64,000 nt of DNA from JADCRZ01 sp037718865 (GCA_037718865.1 JBBJMP010000016.1:62001-126000), one strand, 5' to 3'. Numbered from the stretch's first letter, positions 1 through 9,850 are shown. The notes: generated from the sequence alone by a model not told the origin. Made by a program: numbers and translations.

Positions 1-1316
1 GAACTCATGGTACCTTCTGCAAAGGGATAATCTCTATTGTTTGCAAACGTACCATCCGCGTATTTTACAGGCAGGAAAGGAAAATCTTCCACAATCTGCC
101 TCGCCACTGCATCGTTTATATCCACCAGGTTTTCGGATTGATTCGTATAGCTTAGCGTACCGCCCACTTTCAACCATGGTTTAATTTGGTCGTCTATAGT
201 AAACCGTGCTGAGTAACGCTTTAGATAAGATTGTTTTATAAGCCCCTGGTCGTCACGGTAACCAAGAGAAAGAGAATAAGTATTGTGCTCATTACCGCCG
301 CTAAAACCTAACTGGTGGTTTTGAGAAAGCTTGTTTTGGGACGCTTCTTTCAACCAGTCGGTATCAAATAATGGATTGCCGGAAGCATCAAAAATCCGTG
401 GATCGATTCTACGCAACCTGGGTTCTAAATATTTCCATCTGCCTGCTGCCCAACCAGCCGGGTCATATTTTTGCATGTTCTTCCAGGCCAGATCCTCCAC
501 GGCTAAATACTCTTTGGCGTTAAGCACTTCGGTTCTATTAGGCCCTATGGTCGAAACACTAGCATCAGCATCATATGTTACTCTCCCTGCACCAGACTTT
601 CCTCTTTTGGTTGTGATGAGAATAACGCCATTCGCTCCTCTTGCCCCGTAAATGGCAGTGGATGACGCATCCTTTAATACTTCAACAGACACAACATCAT
701 TCGGGTTAATATAGTCTATTGCCTGGCTGGCCTGGGCCTGGTTACCAATAGGTAGCATAACACCGTCAACCACATACAACGGGTTATTGGAGGAATTGAT
801 TGAACTAAACCCCCGCACCCGAACAGTGGTTCGCCCGCCCGGACGTCCTGAGTTTGTGTTTACCTGTACACCGGCAATCTTACCGGCTAAAGCCTGGTTA
901 AGGGAAGAAGCGGGACGTTCCTTAAGTTTTGCTTCGCCCACAGATCCAACTGCACCGGTGAGGTCTGATCTTCGTCGGGTGCCATAACCAATAACAACTA
1001 TTTCACCCAGGTCTGAAGCAGCCGCTTTCATTGAAATTTCGATGGTGCTTCGATTGTTTAACGGCATAACAGACGCAATGTAGCCAACATGACTTATTTC
1101 CAATCTAGCTCTTAATGAGGAGACAAAAAGTTTAAAAGCCCCTTGTTGATCCGTTACTGTTGAATTATTGGTAGAGGCTTCTTTTATTGTCACCCCTTCC
1201 AAAGGATCCCCTTTTTCATTTAGTATTGTACCGGAAATAGGGATGGGTTGCTGAGCGTGGGTATTGGCATAGCCCAGGCATAATAGCAGGCAGGTTAGTA
1301 AAATTTTTACTTTCAT
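1..1316 (-). CDS. SusC/RagA-type TonB-linked outer-membrane protein, N-terminal part (runs off the left edge)
   Basis: The reverse strand is open from an ATG at 1316 to the window edge, about 438 codons with no stop. The product starts with a signal peptide ending near the Ala-Gln-Gln around residue 26. A carboxypeptidase-regulatory-like domain follows (SGTILNEKGDPLEG near residues 28-42), then a TonB-box-like region (EIVVIGYGTRR, about residue 105) and a plug domain with the typical VLKDASSTAIYGARGANG signature. SusC proteins form TonB-dependent outer-membrane channels that import glycans or peptides with a SusD lipoprotein lid. The C-terminal barrel and any SusD partner lie outside the window. 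The start is chosen because it opens directly into the signal peptide. Family call is firm; substrate is unknown. Confidence 0.9.
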   Translation of the reverse strand, partial: MKVKILLTCLLLCLGYANTHAQQPIPISGTILNEKGDPLEGVTIKEASTNNSTVTDQQGAFKLFVSSLRARLEISHVGYIASVMPLNNRSTIEISMKAAASDLGEIVVIGYGTRRRSDLTGAVGSVGEAKLKERPASSLNQALAGKIAGVQVNTNSGRPGGRTTVRVRGFSSINSSNNPLYVVDGVMLPIGNQAQASQAIDYINPNDVVSVEVLKDASSTAIYGARGANGVILITTKRGKSGAGRVTYDADASVSTIGPNRTEVLNAKEYLAVEDLAWKNMQKYDPAGWAAGRWKYLEPRLRRIDPRIFDASGNPLFDTDWLKEASQNKLSQNHQLGFSGGNEHNTYSLSLGYRDDQGLIKQSYLKRYSARFTIDDQIKPWLKVGGTLSYTNQSENLVDINDAVARQIVEDFPFLPVKYADGTFANNRDYPFAEGTMS

Positions 1317-1497
1317 ACAGCTTTCAGTAATGTTAGTTAAAGTTGAAGTTTATATTCTGAAAAAGTTTTTATTAAACGAAACTGTCTTTCAGTTACGCAT
1401 AGCGCATAGTAGTGCTTTCTAGGTTCAAGGTATCGAAATTACAGAAATACTTCTTACAATGTTAACGTTTTTTTATTAAATGGGCTAAACATCCCCT

Positions 1498-2865
1498 TCA
1501 TACTCCACTCACCTGCCAGCCTTTGCGGTAACTACGACGCAGGTATATATCGGCCTCGGGGTTATTGGGGAACTTCATTTTTACGGAATCCCATTGCAGT
1601 AGAGTGTCCGGCACACGAATGGCCACAGTGCCCAGTAGTATAGCCTCGGTCATTGGCCCGGACTGCGCAAAATGCGACTCAGTTTTTGCACCGCCCAGGC
1701 AAGCATCAACGAAGTGATGATAATGATTACGTTCTTCCACCTGGGGACGTTTATAATCCCTGAACTTGCTCTCGGGTAAAAGCACCGGCATGCCGCCGTG
1801 TGGTATAAGTAAAGCGCCGTCTGTGCCAATCAGCATGGCTGATTCGGCGGGATAATTTTCCACTGAGAACAAAGCACGTATTTCTTTCGGCGGATAGAAC
1901 TCGCCGTCAAACCATTCGAGCGGAAGCACACTTCTTTCCGTCAGTTGATTGCCCGGAAACATCCAGGTTATATGGTTGCCTTGTGGCCAGGTGTCAGCCT
2001 TGCGTTCAGGCGAGTCTTGCCAGGATTTCTGAACTTCAGCCATTACGGACTTCGGCGGTTTCATGTTCAGACCTTTCCAAACGGCATCGAATATATGGCA
2101 ACCAATGTCACCAGACCATCCTGTTCCAAAGTCCTGCCAGGTTCGCCAGATGGAAGGATGATAGATGGCAGGCGCATAAGGTCGCATGGGCGCTGTGCCA
2201 ATCCAATGGTCCCAGTGCAAATGCGAGGGTGGCTCTTCTCCCTCTGCCGGACGTGGTCCTTCAAGTCGGTATTTGGCGACCGCACCCGGGCGGTTGGAGC
2301 ATAAATATGCATGTTTGATTTTACCGACGGCCCCGTCCCTGATCCACTGAACAGCGGTCCGGTCTCCAATAGTTGATGCGACCTGCGTTCCAAGTTGGGT
2401 AACCACACCGGCTTTGACGGCCTCATTCGTTAGCGCTCGCACCTCCGCTACATCATGACACATGGGTTTTTGACAATAAACATGTTTTCCGGCATGTATG
2501 GAATGTATTGCGATTATAAAGTGACTATGGTCGGGAACGGTCACGTTGACCGAGTCAATCTTGCTACCCTCTGCTTTGAGAAGCTCGCGCCAGTCAGTAT
2601 ATGTACGAGCACCGGGGCAGGCTTCGGCGGCCTTTTTCAAATTGTTTTCGTCTACATCGCATAATGCGACAATCTGCAAATTCGGATGCTTCTTGAAATT
2701 TTGCAGGTCGCCCCATCCCATTCCGCCAACCCCGATGCAGGCATGGCTGAGTTTCGCTGATGAGGCTCTGGTTGCCGACCGGAGAATCAACGGCGAGGCA
2801 ATGGTGGCTGTAGCAGCCATTGCCAGAAAATTCCGACGGGTTACCAAACGATTATTATCTTTCAT
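1498..2865 (-). CDS. Gfo/Idh/MocA family oxidoreductase with Tat signal
   Basis: 455 residues. The N-terminus carries a twin-arginine signal (TRRNFLAMA, residues 9-17) followed by a hydrophobic stretch, so the folded enzyme is probably exported by Tat to the periplasm. The Rossmann glycine motif GVGGMG lies at residues 45-50, and CQKP (131-134) sits where the family usually has EKP. Members oxidise or reduce sugars and sugar derivatives with a tightly held NAD(P). It is transcribed divergently from the Tat-signal D-2-hydroxyacid dehydrogenase at 2960, with only 94 bases between the two starts, so they probably share a control region. A DUF1080 gene lies nearby; this combination is known from C3-oxidation (3-keto-glycoside) routes of glycoside cleavage, but the substrate here is inference. 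Confidence 0.9.
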   Translation of the reverse strand: MKDNNRLVTRRNFLAMAATATIASPLILRSATRASSAKLSHACIGVGGMGWGDLQNFKKHPNLQIVALCDVDENNLKKAAEACPGARTYTDWRELLKAEGSKIDSVNVTVPDHSHFIIAIHSIHAGKHVYCQKPMCHDVAEVRALTNEAVKAGVVTQLGTQVASTIGDRTAVQWIRDGAVGKIKHAYLCSNRPGAVAKYRLEGPRPAEGEEPPSHLHWDHWIGTAPMRPYAPAIYHPSIWRTWQDFGTGWSGDIGCHIFDAVWKGLNMKPPKSVMAEVQKSWQDSPERKADTWPQGNHITWMFPGNQLTERSVLPLEWFDGEFYPPKEIRALFSVENYPAESAMLIGTDGALLIPHGGMPVLLPESKFRDYKRPQVEERNHYHHFVDACLGGAKTESHFAQSGPMTEAILLGTVAIRVPDTLLQWDSVKMKFPNNPEADIYLRRSYRKGWQVSGV

Positions 2866-2959
2866 ACATGGAGAATAATTATTTTACACCTGATTATCGA
2901 ATTATTTTAGAAACATTTCTTAATAAAATTACATTTATTAAACCAATACCCTTTACAAT

Positions 2960-4066
2960 ATGGCTAAACACCCTGTTTCCCGTCGTAATTTTTTAGCCAC
3001 ACTTGCTGCCAGCTCGGCAGTGGCTACCACACAATTTACTCCACTTGCCGGCCTTGCGGCTCCTCGCTCAGGCAGCTCCGGTACCGAATTTGAACCGTTA
3101 GACCCTGATCGGACGATAAAGATTGTAAGCACCGGGAAGTTTTCCGAGGCTGAGATCAAACAGATCAAGTCGGCGGCAAAAAATGTTGACCTGAAAATAC
3201 TCACCGATTCCAAGGCTAGTGAGCAACTGGGAGAAGCAGAGGTCATAATCGGATCAGTAAGTGCAGAAAACCTGCAAGCCGCAAACAGTCTAAAATGGAT
3301 CCAGGTCCTGGGTGCAGGGGTGGAAAACATGGGGAAGGCCCTTGTTGAGCATCCTTGTATACTCACCAATATGCAACGGATCTATGCTCCAGTGATTGCA
3401 GAAACAGCGATAAGCCTGTTGCTAAGCCTGACTCGCGGGCTCACCCAAGTGTCTTTTCAAGCCTTTAAAGAACGCAAGTGGATTCAGGCCCCTGAAACGG
3501 TGGTACTAGACGATCTGTATAAGAAAACGATTGGCATTGTAGGCATGGGGGGCATTGGTTCCGAAACTGCCCGCCGCCTGCATTATGGTTTCCAGATGAA
3601 CGTACTGGCTACTGATGCCAAGCCATTGCCCAAACCGGAATTTGCAGCTGAATTGCATGACCCGGGCTGGCTGATGGAAATGGTGCCGAAAGTGGATGTA
3701 TTAATGAGTGCAGCTCCGTTGACAAAAGAAACCCGGGGAATGTTCAATGAACAGGTATTCCAGGCGATGAAGCCTACGGCTTATTTTATTAATGTATCCA
3801 GGGGCGGCCTGGTTGACCAGGAGGCGCTGGTGAGGGCACTGAAAGAAAACCGGATCAGGGGGGCCGGATTGGATGTGGTAACGCCCGAGCCCTTGCCTCC
3901 CGAAAGCTCTCTATGGACCTGTCCAAACCTGATCATTACGCCGCACAATTCAGGACAGGCCGCCATCCGCCAGGTCAGGCTTATGGCCCTGGTTACCGAA
4001 AATGTCAGACGATACAGCCTAGGCCTTCCTTTGTTAAACGTTGTGGATAAGGTTAAAGGTTATTGA
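2960..4066 (+). CDS. Tat-signal D-2-hydroxyacid dehydrogenase family protein
   Basis: 368 residues. The N-terminus SRRNFLATLAASSA (residues 7-20) is a convincing twin-arginine signal. The mature part has the D-isomer 2-hydroxyacid dehydrogenase layout: a substrate-binding half, an NAD-binding half with GMGGIG near residues 195-200, the catalytic Arg in NVSRGG (about 281), the Glu in TPEPLPPES (about 310) and the His in TPHNSG (about 328). All three catalytic residues seem present. The family normally reduces 2-keto acids in the cytosol, so predicted export is unusual. It is divergent from the Tat-signal Gfo/Idh/MocA gene. A strong hairpin follows it at 4139-4187. Substrate unknown. Confidence 0.88.
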   Translation: MAKHPVSRRNFLATLAASSAVATTQFTPLAGLAAPRSGSSGTEFEPLDPDRTIKIVSTGKFSEAEIKQIKSAAKNVDLKILTDSKASEQLGEAEVIIGSVSAENLQAANSLKWIQVLGAGVENMGKALVEHPCILTNMQRIYAPVIAETAISLLLSLTRGLTQVSFQAFKERKWIQAPETVVLDDLYKKTIGIVGMGGIGSETARRLHYGFQMNVLATDAKPLPKPEFAAELHDPGWLMEMVPKVDVLMSAAPLTKETRGMFNEQVFQAMKPTAYFINVSRGGLVDQEALVRALKENRIRGAGLDVVTPEPLPPESSLWTCPNLIITPHNSGQAAIRQVRLMALVTENVRRYSLGLPLLNVVDKVKGY

Positions 4067-4138
4067 ATAATGTGCGAATGAAGATGGTAACACGGCTCAA
4101 TTTGAAGGGATCTGGGCTAAGTAAGCGGAAGAAATACG

Positions 4139-4187
4139 GCCGCAGATTTCGCAGCTTATACATCTGCGAATCTGCGGCTTTTCTTTT
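4139..4187. terminator. Bidirectional hairpin between convergent genes
   Basis: Arms GCCGCAGATTTCGCAG (4139-4154) and CTGCGAATCTGCGGC (4164-4178) pair except for one missing base, with a 9-base loop and a T-rich run after the right arm. It lies between the convergent dehydrogenase (ends 4066) and DUF1080 gene (ends 4190), as expected for a shared Rho-independent terminator. Confidence 0.7.
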
Positions 4188-4189
4188 GA

Positions 4190-4831
4190 TTAAGGAGGAA
4201 GCTTTTTAACCATAATGTCTTTATAACGGACCAGGGCCCTGCCCCCTCCATGGATCTGTAAACCTATCAACCCTTCCTGGGGAATGTTGTTTTCCTTCTC
4301 TGTATAATTTACTGTTTCCTGCCCGTTTAACCTGATACGGATATTTTTACCCTGACAAATAACCTCGTAATCATTCCAATCATCTTTCTTTAATATTTTA
4401 GTTAATGATATGGAATCCGGTTTTGCCAGAGTCCGGTTCCTTCTTGATTCGTCATACAAACTTGCCCAGTATTTATCGCCCAGATCTGCCTGGTACCCTA
4501 CCATTTCATAAGCCGGATCTACCGCCCGTTTACTCCGGAACTGAACGCCGGCATTCACAAAACCTGAACCGGTTAATTTAAATTTTAACCTTAAAATAAA
4601 ATTGCCATACGAACTGCGAGTGCATAAAAATTCGTTGTGCTCAACGATTTTTGACAATGATCCGCCAACGATTGCATTATCCTCAATGCGGAAAGTATGT
4701 ATGGTGTCTCCTTCCCATCCCCTGAACGTACCATCAAAAAGAGGAATGAACCCCTTCGAAGGGTTACTTTGACCATTTGCCAAAACCGGCAAGACAGATA
4801 ATAATACGAGCAGGACCTTTATTGAATTCAT
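4190..4831 (-). CDS. DUF1080 (3-keto-disaccharide hydrolase-type) secreted protein
   Basis: 213 residues with an N-terminal signal peptide (about residues 1-20, ending ...ANGQS). The mature part begins GFIPLFDGTFRGWEGD, the characteristic start of DUF1080 domains (LFDG..L.GW). It continues with the jelly-roll pattern of the family (FRIEDNAIVGG, FILRLKFKL, NAGVQFRS) and ends with GLIGLQIHGGG. Some DUF1080 proteins cleave 3-keto-glycosides made by Gfo/Idh/MocA oxidoreductases, and such an oxidoreductase lies 1.3 kb away, so a joint role in glycoside breakdown in the periplasm is plausible. The length is normal for a single-domain member. It lies 77 bases downstream of the haloperoxidase-like gene on the same strand and may be co-transcribed with it. 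Confidence 0.85.
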   Translation of the reverse strand: MNSIKVLLVLLSVLPVLANGQSNPSKGFIPLFDGTFRGWEGDTIHTFRIEDNAIVGGSLSKIVEHNEFLCTRSSYGNFILRLKFKLTGSGFVNAGVQFRSKRAVDPAYEMVGYQADLGDKYWASLYDESRRNRTLAKPDSISLTKILKKDDWNDYEVICQGKNIRIRLNGQETVNYTEKENNIPQEGLIGLQIHGGGRALVRYKDIMVKKLPP

Positions 4832-4908
4832 GATTATACGATTTGCTTGTTAGAACATATCAATCAACGAACCTTGAATCTTGAAGCTTGAACCCCGAAC
4901 CTCAAAAT

Positions 4909-6237
4909 CTACTCTTTCAATTTTAGCTTTTCACTAATAAATCTTCCCACCTCCCTCCCCTGTTTCATGCCGCTTTCTATTCCTGTCCGGAAGTGTATAC
5001 CGCCGTAGACTCGGCTTATGGACGCTTCATCAGACGCTTCAAAGAATGTCTTGAAATCTCTTTCCATGCCTATGTATTCTTTATCACTGTCATCATGAAA
5101 GGGAAAGGAATCACCGAAAATTTTCGTCAGTAATGTGGCGGCGGAAGCTGAAATGGTACTATGTCCGCTCGGATGTTCAGGAAAAGGCGGAGTTTGCAGG
5201 TAAGAATTCCATTCATCATCAATCAGGGCATGGATGACTGAAATAGGACGTACATACTGGCTTCTGTACTTTTCATCCCAGCAGGCGATAAAACCGTCGA
5301 ACAACGCAATGGCTGTTAATGCAAACGTCTGAGCCGTTGGAACCTGTCCGGCTTTCACTTTCCTGCATGCGATAGCTGCAATGCCCATCCAGTGACCGCC
5401 CGGCGTAATTTTCTTGTTAGCGAACATGAGATGGCCGCTGTGCTCCATTACAAAAGGATTATCGTCCCAGTATTGAACAATCGTTGTTTGCGAATCAGTG
5501 AGGTTTTTTCGCATCTCATATACTTCCAGCGCATTCTTATAAAACCGGCTATTTTTATCTTTACTGAAGGCCGGCGGTCGTATCGGTTTAAACTGCGATG
5601 CGGAGTCTAATGCCAACGGTTTGATCAGGCTCCAGAAAGGCTCCACCCCATCAAGATAATCTGGAGTGGTGGGCTGCCATCTGCCATCTTCTTTACCTCC
5701 CAGGTATTTAGGCATCCCCCTGGTCTTTTTATAATTGTCATTTGCAGCCCTTTGCAGAACTGCATTGCCTACGGCTTCGCCAAATGCAACGGAATGATCA
5801 TACGTTTCTTCATCCAGCGCGTTCTTGAAATGATCGAAAACATTATTTTCGTATTTCTTCAGCGTATCAATGGAAAAAACGATCTTGTGCGCTACGGTGA
5901 AATAGGCTTTGGTTGCTGCTAATAGGTAATTGTATTTTTTTTTCTTATCAGGCTTGGGCATATCGGCAAAACCATGTAATTGTGCAGCAAGAGACGGGTA
6001 TCCCGGCTCAGCAAAACGGATAGCTTCATATGCGGCAATGGAAGTATACGCATAAATACGGCTGGCTACAGGCGGACTAAAAACATCGTAAATAATTATT
6101 TTGGTAAGCTGATATTGATTCTGGTGCAAAATACCGGTATCCATTGCATGGAAAGAACTCTGCTGTTTCTTTTCAGCACATGAAAAGAAAAACACCATTC
6201 CACTGAACACACACAGTGCACGGAAAATCGTTATCAT
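4909..6237 (-). CDS. PAP2-superfamily / vanadium-dependent haloperoxidase-like lipoprotein
   Basis: 442 residues. The N-terminus ends in a lipobox-like FFFSC (Cys20), so this is a probable lipoprotein. The C-terminal half has the vanadate/phosphate pocket of the PAP2-haloperoxidase superfamily: KYRSQYVRP (the Lys/Arg-Pro element), PEHPSGHS near residues 352-359 with the acid-base His, and SRVYGGIHF near 410-418 with the nucleophile-type His. Members are either acid phosphatases or vanadium haloperoxidases; the length and the N-terminal all-helical half favour the haloperoxidase-like group, but sequence alone does not settle the activity. The gene lies 31 bases downstream of the large FG-GAP gene, same strand, and is probably in one transcription unit with it. 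Confidence 0.85.
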   Translation of the reverse strand: MITIFRALCVFSGMVFFFSCAEKKQQSSFHAMDTGILHQNQYQLTKIIIYDVFSPPVASRIYAYTSIAAYEAIRFAEPGYPSLAAQLHGFADMPKPDKKKKYNYLLAATKAYFTVAHKIVFSIDTLKKYENNVFDHFKNALDEETYDHSVAFGEAVGNAVLQRAANDNYKKTRGMPKYLGGKEDGRWQPTTPDYLDGVEPFWSLIKPLALDSASQFKPIRPPAFSKDKNSRFYKNALEVYEMRKNLTDSQTTIVQYWDDNPFVMEHSGHLMFANKKITPGGHWMGIAAIACRKVKAGQVPTAQTFALTAIALFDGFIACWDEKYRSQYVRPISVIHALIDDEWNSYLQTPPFPEHPSGHSTISASAATLLTKIFGDSFPFHDDSDKEYIGMERDFKTFFEASDEASISRVYGGIHFRTGIESGMKQGREVGRFISEKLKLKE

Positions 6238-6268
6238 ACTGGCATATATAATGAATATCCGGTCGGCA

Positions 6269-9200
6269 TTACAAATTAATTTTCCGGTGATTACCCTTCA
6301 TATCAATGATCTCTATCGAAGTCATATCCTTCTGCAGGTGTAAAGTTCGGGAGGATTGTGACAAAAAAGAAGAACCATAATAGAATTCCTGCCTGCGTGT
6401 TTTGCCATCTTTATACCGGATAACGGCACTAACATCGAAGGGAAGTATAGGCATTGTCTTTACTGCGTTATTCAGGGCAAACACTTTGAGGTTACCCCTG
6501 TTCTGGCTTGCTATCAATAAACATTGGCCTGCAGCACCCCTGGCCTTAACGAACGCTTTGCCATTACCCGGAATATATACGCCGCTCTTCCGTATAGTCT
6601 CCGGAAAAAAGTTTCCTTTACCATCTCCCGACATATACAAACCATTTAACGCGTCATACCTGCCAACGGTTACTTCCGTTCCAAAATCATTTCCATTCAT
6701 AACTATATCAAGGTTACCATCTCCGTCGAAGTCTTCCGTAACCATTCCATTGATGCTTGAAATCTGTGCCTGCATGGGAAGCGGTATCATTTCAAACTTA
6801 TCATTTCCATTGTTTTTTATAAGACAGGTCTTTAAATTGCTGGCCTGCAGTATCAATGCGCCTTTCAATTCTTCCTTTGTTAATATCTTGTCCATTGTAG
6901 CATTGGCAAACAACCTGTAATTCTGAAACTTTATTCTCGTACCGATCATTTGCCTGATCAGGTCATCTCTGGTCTGCGCAGGATATTCCATTTTATTGCC
7001 TTTTTCATCCGGCAGATATAACGAAGGGATAGCGTCGTAATTTCCATTATCATCAAAATCTTTCGAATAGATCTTAACCGGATATTTGCTGCTGGCAAGG
7101 TAATATGAATTTTGTCCCATATTGCCAACGACGTAATCCGTGTCGCCGTCATTGTCATAATCACCCGGTGATATACTGTTCCAGAAACCGGCATTTTCCC
7201 CTATCCCCGGAACAAGGTTCACTTTTTCCAGCTTACCTTTTTTGTTTTTCAGAAAGGTTACCGGCATCCACTCTCCAGCCAGCATGAGGTCCGGCCAGCC
7301 GTCGTTGTCGAAATCCGTCCACACCGCATCGCAGGTCAACCCGATATTAAGCAGGTCGCTGGCAACCGCTTTTGTTACATCAGTAAATTTTACCAGGCCG
7401 GGCCGTGAATCGTTGCGATAGATATAACTGGATACCGGCTTAGGATAATTCCATGGTTCAACCCTTCCCGCAACAAAAAGATCCAGGTCGCCATCCTTAT
7501 CGAAATCAGCGGCCCTCACACAGGATTTACTGGTCATGTTCCCCGGTAGAGCAACAGGGTCAATAACGAAATTTCCGCTGCCGTCATTGATATACAATTT
7601 ATCCAGGTAGGCATTTGTGTTAGGTTCGTTTTCATAACCACCGCTCGCTGTATAAAGGTCCGGGTCGCCGTCGCCGTCTGCGTCAAATAATAGCAATCCC
7701 AGGTCTTCCCAGGCTTTATTCGTTTTATCTGCACCAGTCAACAATTTTTTTTCCCTAAATTTTCCATTGGCCTGTTGCAAGAGTAATGTGGCGCTAAATG
7801 AAAAAGAGCCTCCGCATACCACATCATCCAACCCATTTCCATCTACGTCCCCCACTGCCAGTCCGGGCCCATACTCGGAAAATTTATGCGGAAGTAATTT
7901 CTGGATAGTAAAATCGCTGAAATCAATTTCTTCCTGCTTCCAATGTATGTTTAATGAATCAGAGACTTCCCTAAACAAGGCCGGTTGAGCAAGATCATTT
8001 TGCTGAAATGTATAAGGTATGTCTGTATTTGAAGACACAACTTTCAGCACCCGGTCCGCTCTTACGTCTTTGAGAATTTCCATTTTTCCGTTGGGCCATT
8101 GAATGATCACGGAATCAATCACCTCCGTTTTGCCTAATCCAAAGTGGGCAAGATGCTGAACAGAAGACAAATATCCCCTATATGGTGTGTGCTCGTACAC
8201 CTGCAGTTTTCCATTGTCATAATGCAATTCTACCCGGGCCCCCAGGCCATTTCTATTTGACTGCCTACCTTCAAACTTAATTTGTAAATAACGGTTATCG
8301 TTTTTTTTGTGACCGGATGTATTCTCGTAAACCGTTGCCTTGTCGTTAATATTACTGACAACAATATCAAGGTCGCCATCATTATCAAGATCACCATATG
8401 CGGCGCCGTTTGAAAAGGACGGCTCCTTCATGTCCCAGTCGCCTGTTACATTGGTAAAACTTAGATCCCCGTTGTTCCTGAAGGCAAAATTATGAAGCTT
8501 TACAGCCGGTATCTGTTCCATCATCTCCTGTTTGGAGGCTATTTTGCTGGCATTGGTACGGAATGTCATAAAATCATGATCCGTTACATCCTTGGGAAAT
8601 CCGTTGGTTATTATGATATCCCGGAAACCGTCGTTGTCGAAATCGGTTACCATAGGAGTCCAACTCCAATCTGTTTGTGCTACCCCTGCATAGAATCCAA
8701 TTTCGCTGAATGCTGGTTCGGGCGTGGAATCACTTATTTTGACAGCCGGGCCCTGGTTCAACTGCAATGTATTACGCGCATACTGGTATTCATAATTATA
8801 CTGATCGTTGTTCAGGTTGGTTTGATAATTGTTGGCCGGCATCATCATCTTTTTCCTGTAATTGGTTTCAGGCAACATGTCCAGGGCAATGATATCCATT
8901 AAGCCGTCGTTATTAATGTCCGTCACGTCATTTCCCATGGCTGAATAGGACGTATGCTTGAAATAACTGCCTGCCTTATTGGTAAAAGTTCCGTTTTGAT
9001 TGTTTATATACAATAGATCATTGGTTAAAAAATCATTGGTTACATAAATATCTTTCCAGCCGTCCTTATTAATATCGGTAACGTTTATGCCCAAACCAAA
9101 CCCTTCATGAACGATACCGGCTTGTTTTGACACATTGGTATACACCGCGTGGCCGATGGCCGAATCCCAGTCGTTACGGTAAAGGATGTCTGTGTTTGGT

Positions 9201-9850
9201 GAACTGCCGTCGATCGTTTTATTACGGTATTCATTGGGGTAACGGTTGTCTACCATCCTGTTGGTTAAAACATACAGGTCGAGGTCACCGTCATTGTCAT
9301 AATCCAGGAAAACGGCATTGGTCGAATAGCTTGTGTCTGCAAGGTTATATGATTCAGCTTCATCGATAAAGCGTGGGTTACCGTCTTTGTCCGGGCCCTT
9401 ATTGACGAATAACACATTTGCCCTATCAGCCGATTTGTTTTTTATGGATGCACATACATAAATGTCCATAAGGCCATCGTTATTAATATCGACGGTAGCA
9501 ACTCCCGTGCTCCACTTGTTTTTGCTATCGATGCCGGCCGTTGCAGAAATGTCGCGGAAGTGCAATTTGCCTTCATTCAGGTATAAGGTATTGCTAACCA
9601 TGTTGCCGGTGAAAAATACATCAGGTAAATCATCATTGTTAAAATCCGCTATTGCTACGCCGCCTCCATTATACACATACTCTAGGTCAAGTATGTTCAT
9701 TGAGTCGTTTTCCGTAATCAGGTTATTGAAATGAATACCTGTTTCATGTGCATTTAATTTCGTAAAAATCTGGTTTTTGTTTGTGCAGGAGGAGATGAAT
9801 ACTATAAGTACGGAAAAGGCCGGCAAGTAGTGAATCAATCGTGGATACAT
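6269..9850 (-). CDS. Large FG-GAP/VCBS repeat lipoprotein with UnbV/ASPIC domain (CRTAC1-like)
   Basis: 1193 residues. A signal peptide ends in the lipobox ISSC (Cys22). The mature protein carries many calcium-binding FG-GAP/VCBS blades, recognisable as repeated D-x-D-x-D-G motifs such as DFNNDDLPD, DINNDGLMD, DYDNDGDLD and DFDGDGNLD; these form beta-propellers. An ASPIC/UnbV domain occupies about residues 530-595 (NGLGARVELHYDNGK ... SVIIQWPNGKME). A second set of FG-GAP blades follows. Such proteins are surface lipoproteins of Bacteroidota, often beside SusC/D loci and thought to bind glycans or partner proteins; no catalytic residues are recognised. It heads a reverse-strand run with the haloperoxidase-like and DUF1080 genes. 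Confidence 0.9.
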   Translation of the reverse strand: MYPRLIHYLPAFSVLIVFISSCTNKNQIFTKLNAHETGIHFNNLITENDSMNILDLEYVYNGGGVAIADFNNDDLPDVFFTGNMVSNTLYLNEGKLHFRDISATAGIDSKNKWSTGVATVDINNDGLMDIYVCASIKNKSADRANVLFVNKGPDKDGNPRFIDEAESYNLADTSYSTNAVFLDYDNDGDLDLYVLTNRMVDNRYPNEYRNKTIDGSSPNTDILYRNDWDSAIGHAVYTNVSKQAGIVHEGFGLGINVTDINKDGWKDIYVTNDFLTNDLLYINNQNGTFTNKAGSYFKHTSYSAMGNDVTDINNDGLMDIIALDMLPETNYRKKMMMPANNYQTNLNNDQYNYEYQYARNTLQLNQGPAVKISDSTPEPAFSEIGFYAGVAQTDWSWTPMVTDFDNDGFRDIIITNGFPKDVTDHDFMTFRTNASKIASKQEMMEQIPAVKLHNFAFRNNGDLSFTNVTGDWDMKEPSFSNGAAYGDLDNDGDLDIVVSNINDKATVYENTSGHKKNDNRYLQIKFEGRQSNRNGLGARVELHYDNGKLQVYEHTPYRGYLSSVQHLAHFGLGKTEVIDSVIIQWPNGKMEILKDVRADRVLKVVSSNTDIPYTFQQNDLAQPALFREVSDSLNIHWKQEEIDFSDFTIQKLLPHKFSEYGPGLAVGDVDGNGLDDVVCGGSFSFSATLLLQQANGKFREKKLLTGADKTNKAWEDLGLLLFDADGDGDPDLYTASGGYENEPNTNAYLDKLYINDGSGNFVIDPVALPGNMTSKSCVRAADFDKDGDLDLFVAGRVEPWNYPKPVSSYIYRNDSRPGLVKFTDVTKAVASDLLNIGLTCDAVWTDFDNDGWPDLMLAGEWMPVTFLKNKKGKLEKVNLVPGIGENAGFWNSISPGDYDNDGDTDYVVGNMGQNSYYLASSKYPVKIYSKDFDDNGNYDAIPSLYLPDEKGNKMEYPAQTRDDLIRQMIGTRIKFQNYRLFANATMDKILTKEELKGALILQASNLKTCLIKNNGNDKFEMIPLPMQAQISSINGMVTEDFDGDGNLDIVMNGNDFGTEVTVGRYDALNGLYMSGDGKGNFFPETIRKSGVYIPGNGKAFVKARGAAGQCLLIASQNRGNLKVFALNNAVKTMPILPFDVSAVIRYKDGKTRRQEFYYGSSFLSQSSRTLHLQKDMTSIEIIDMKGNHRKINL

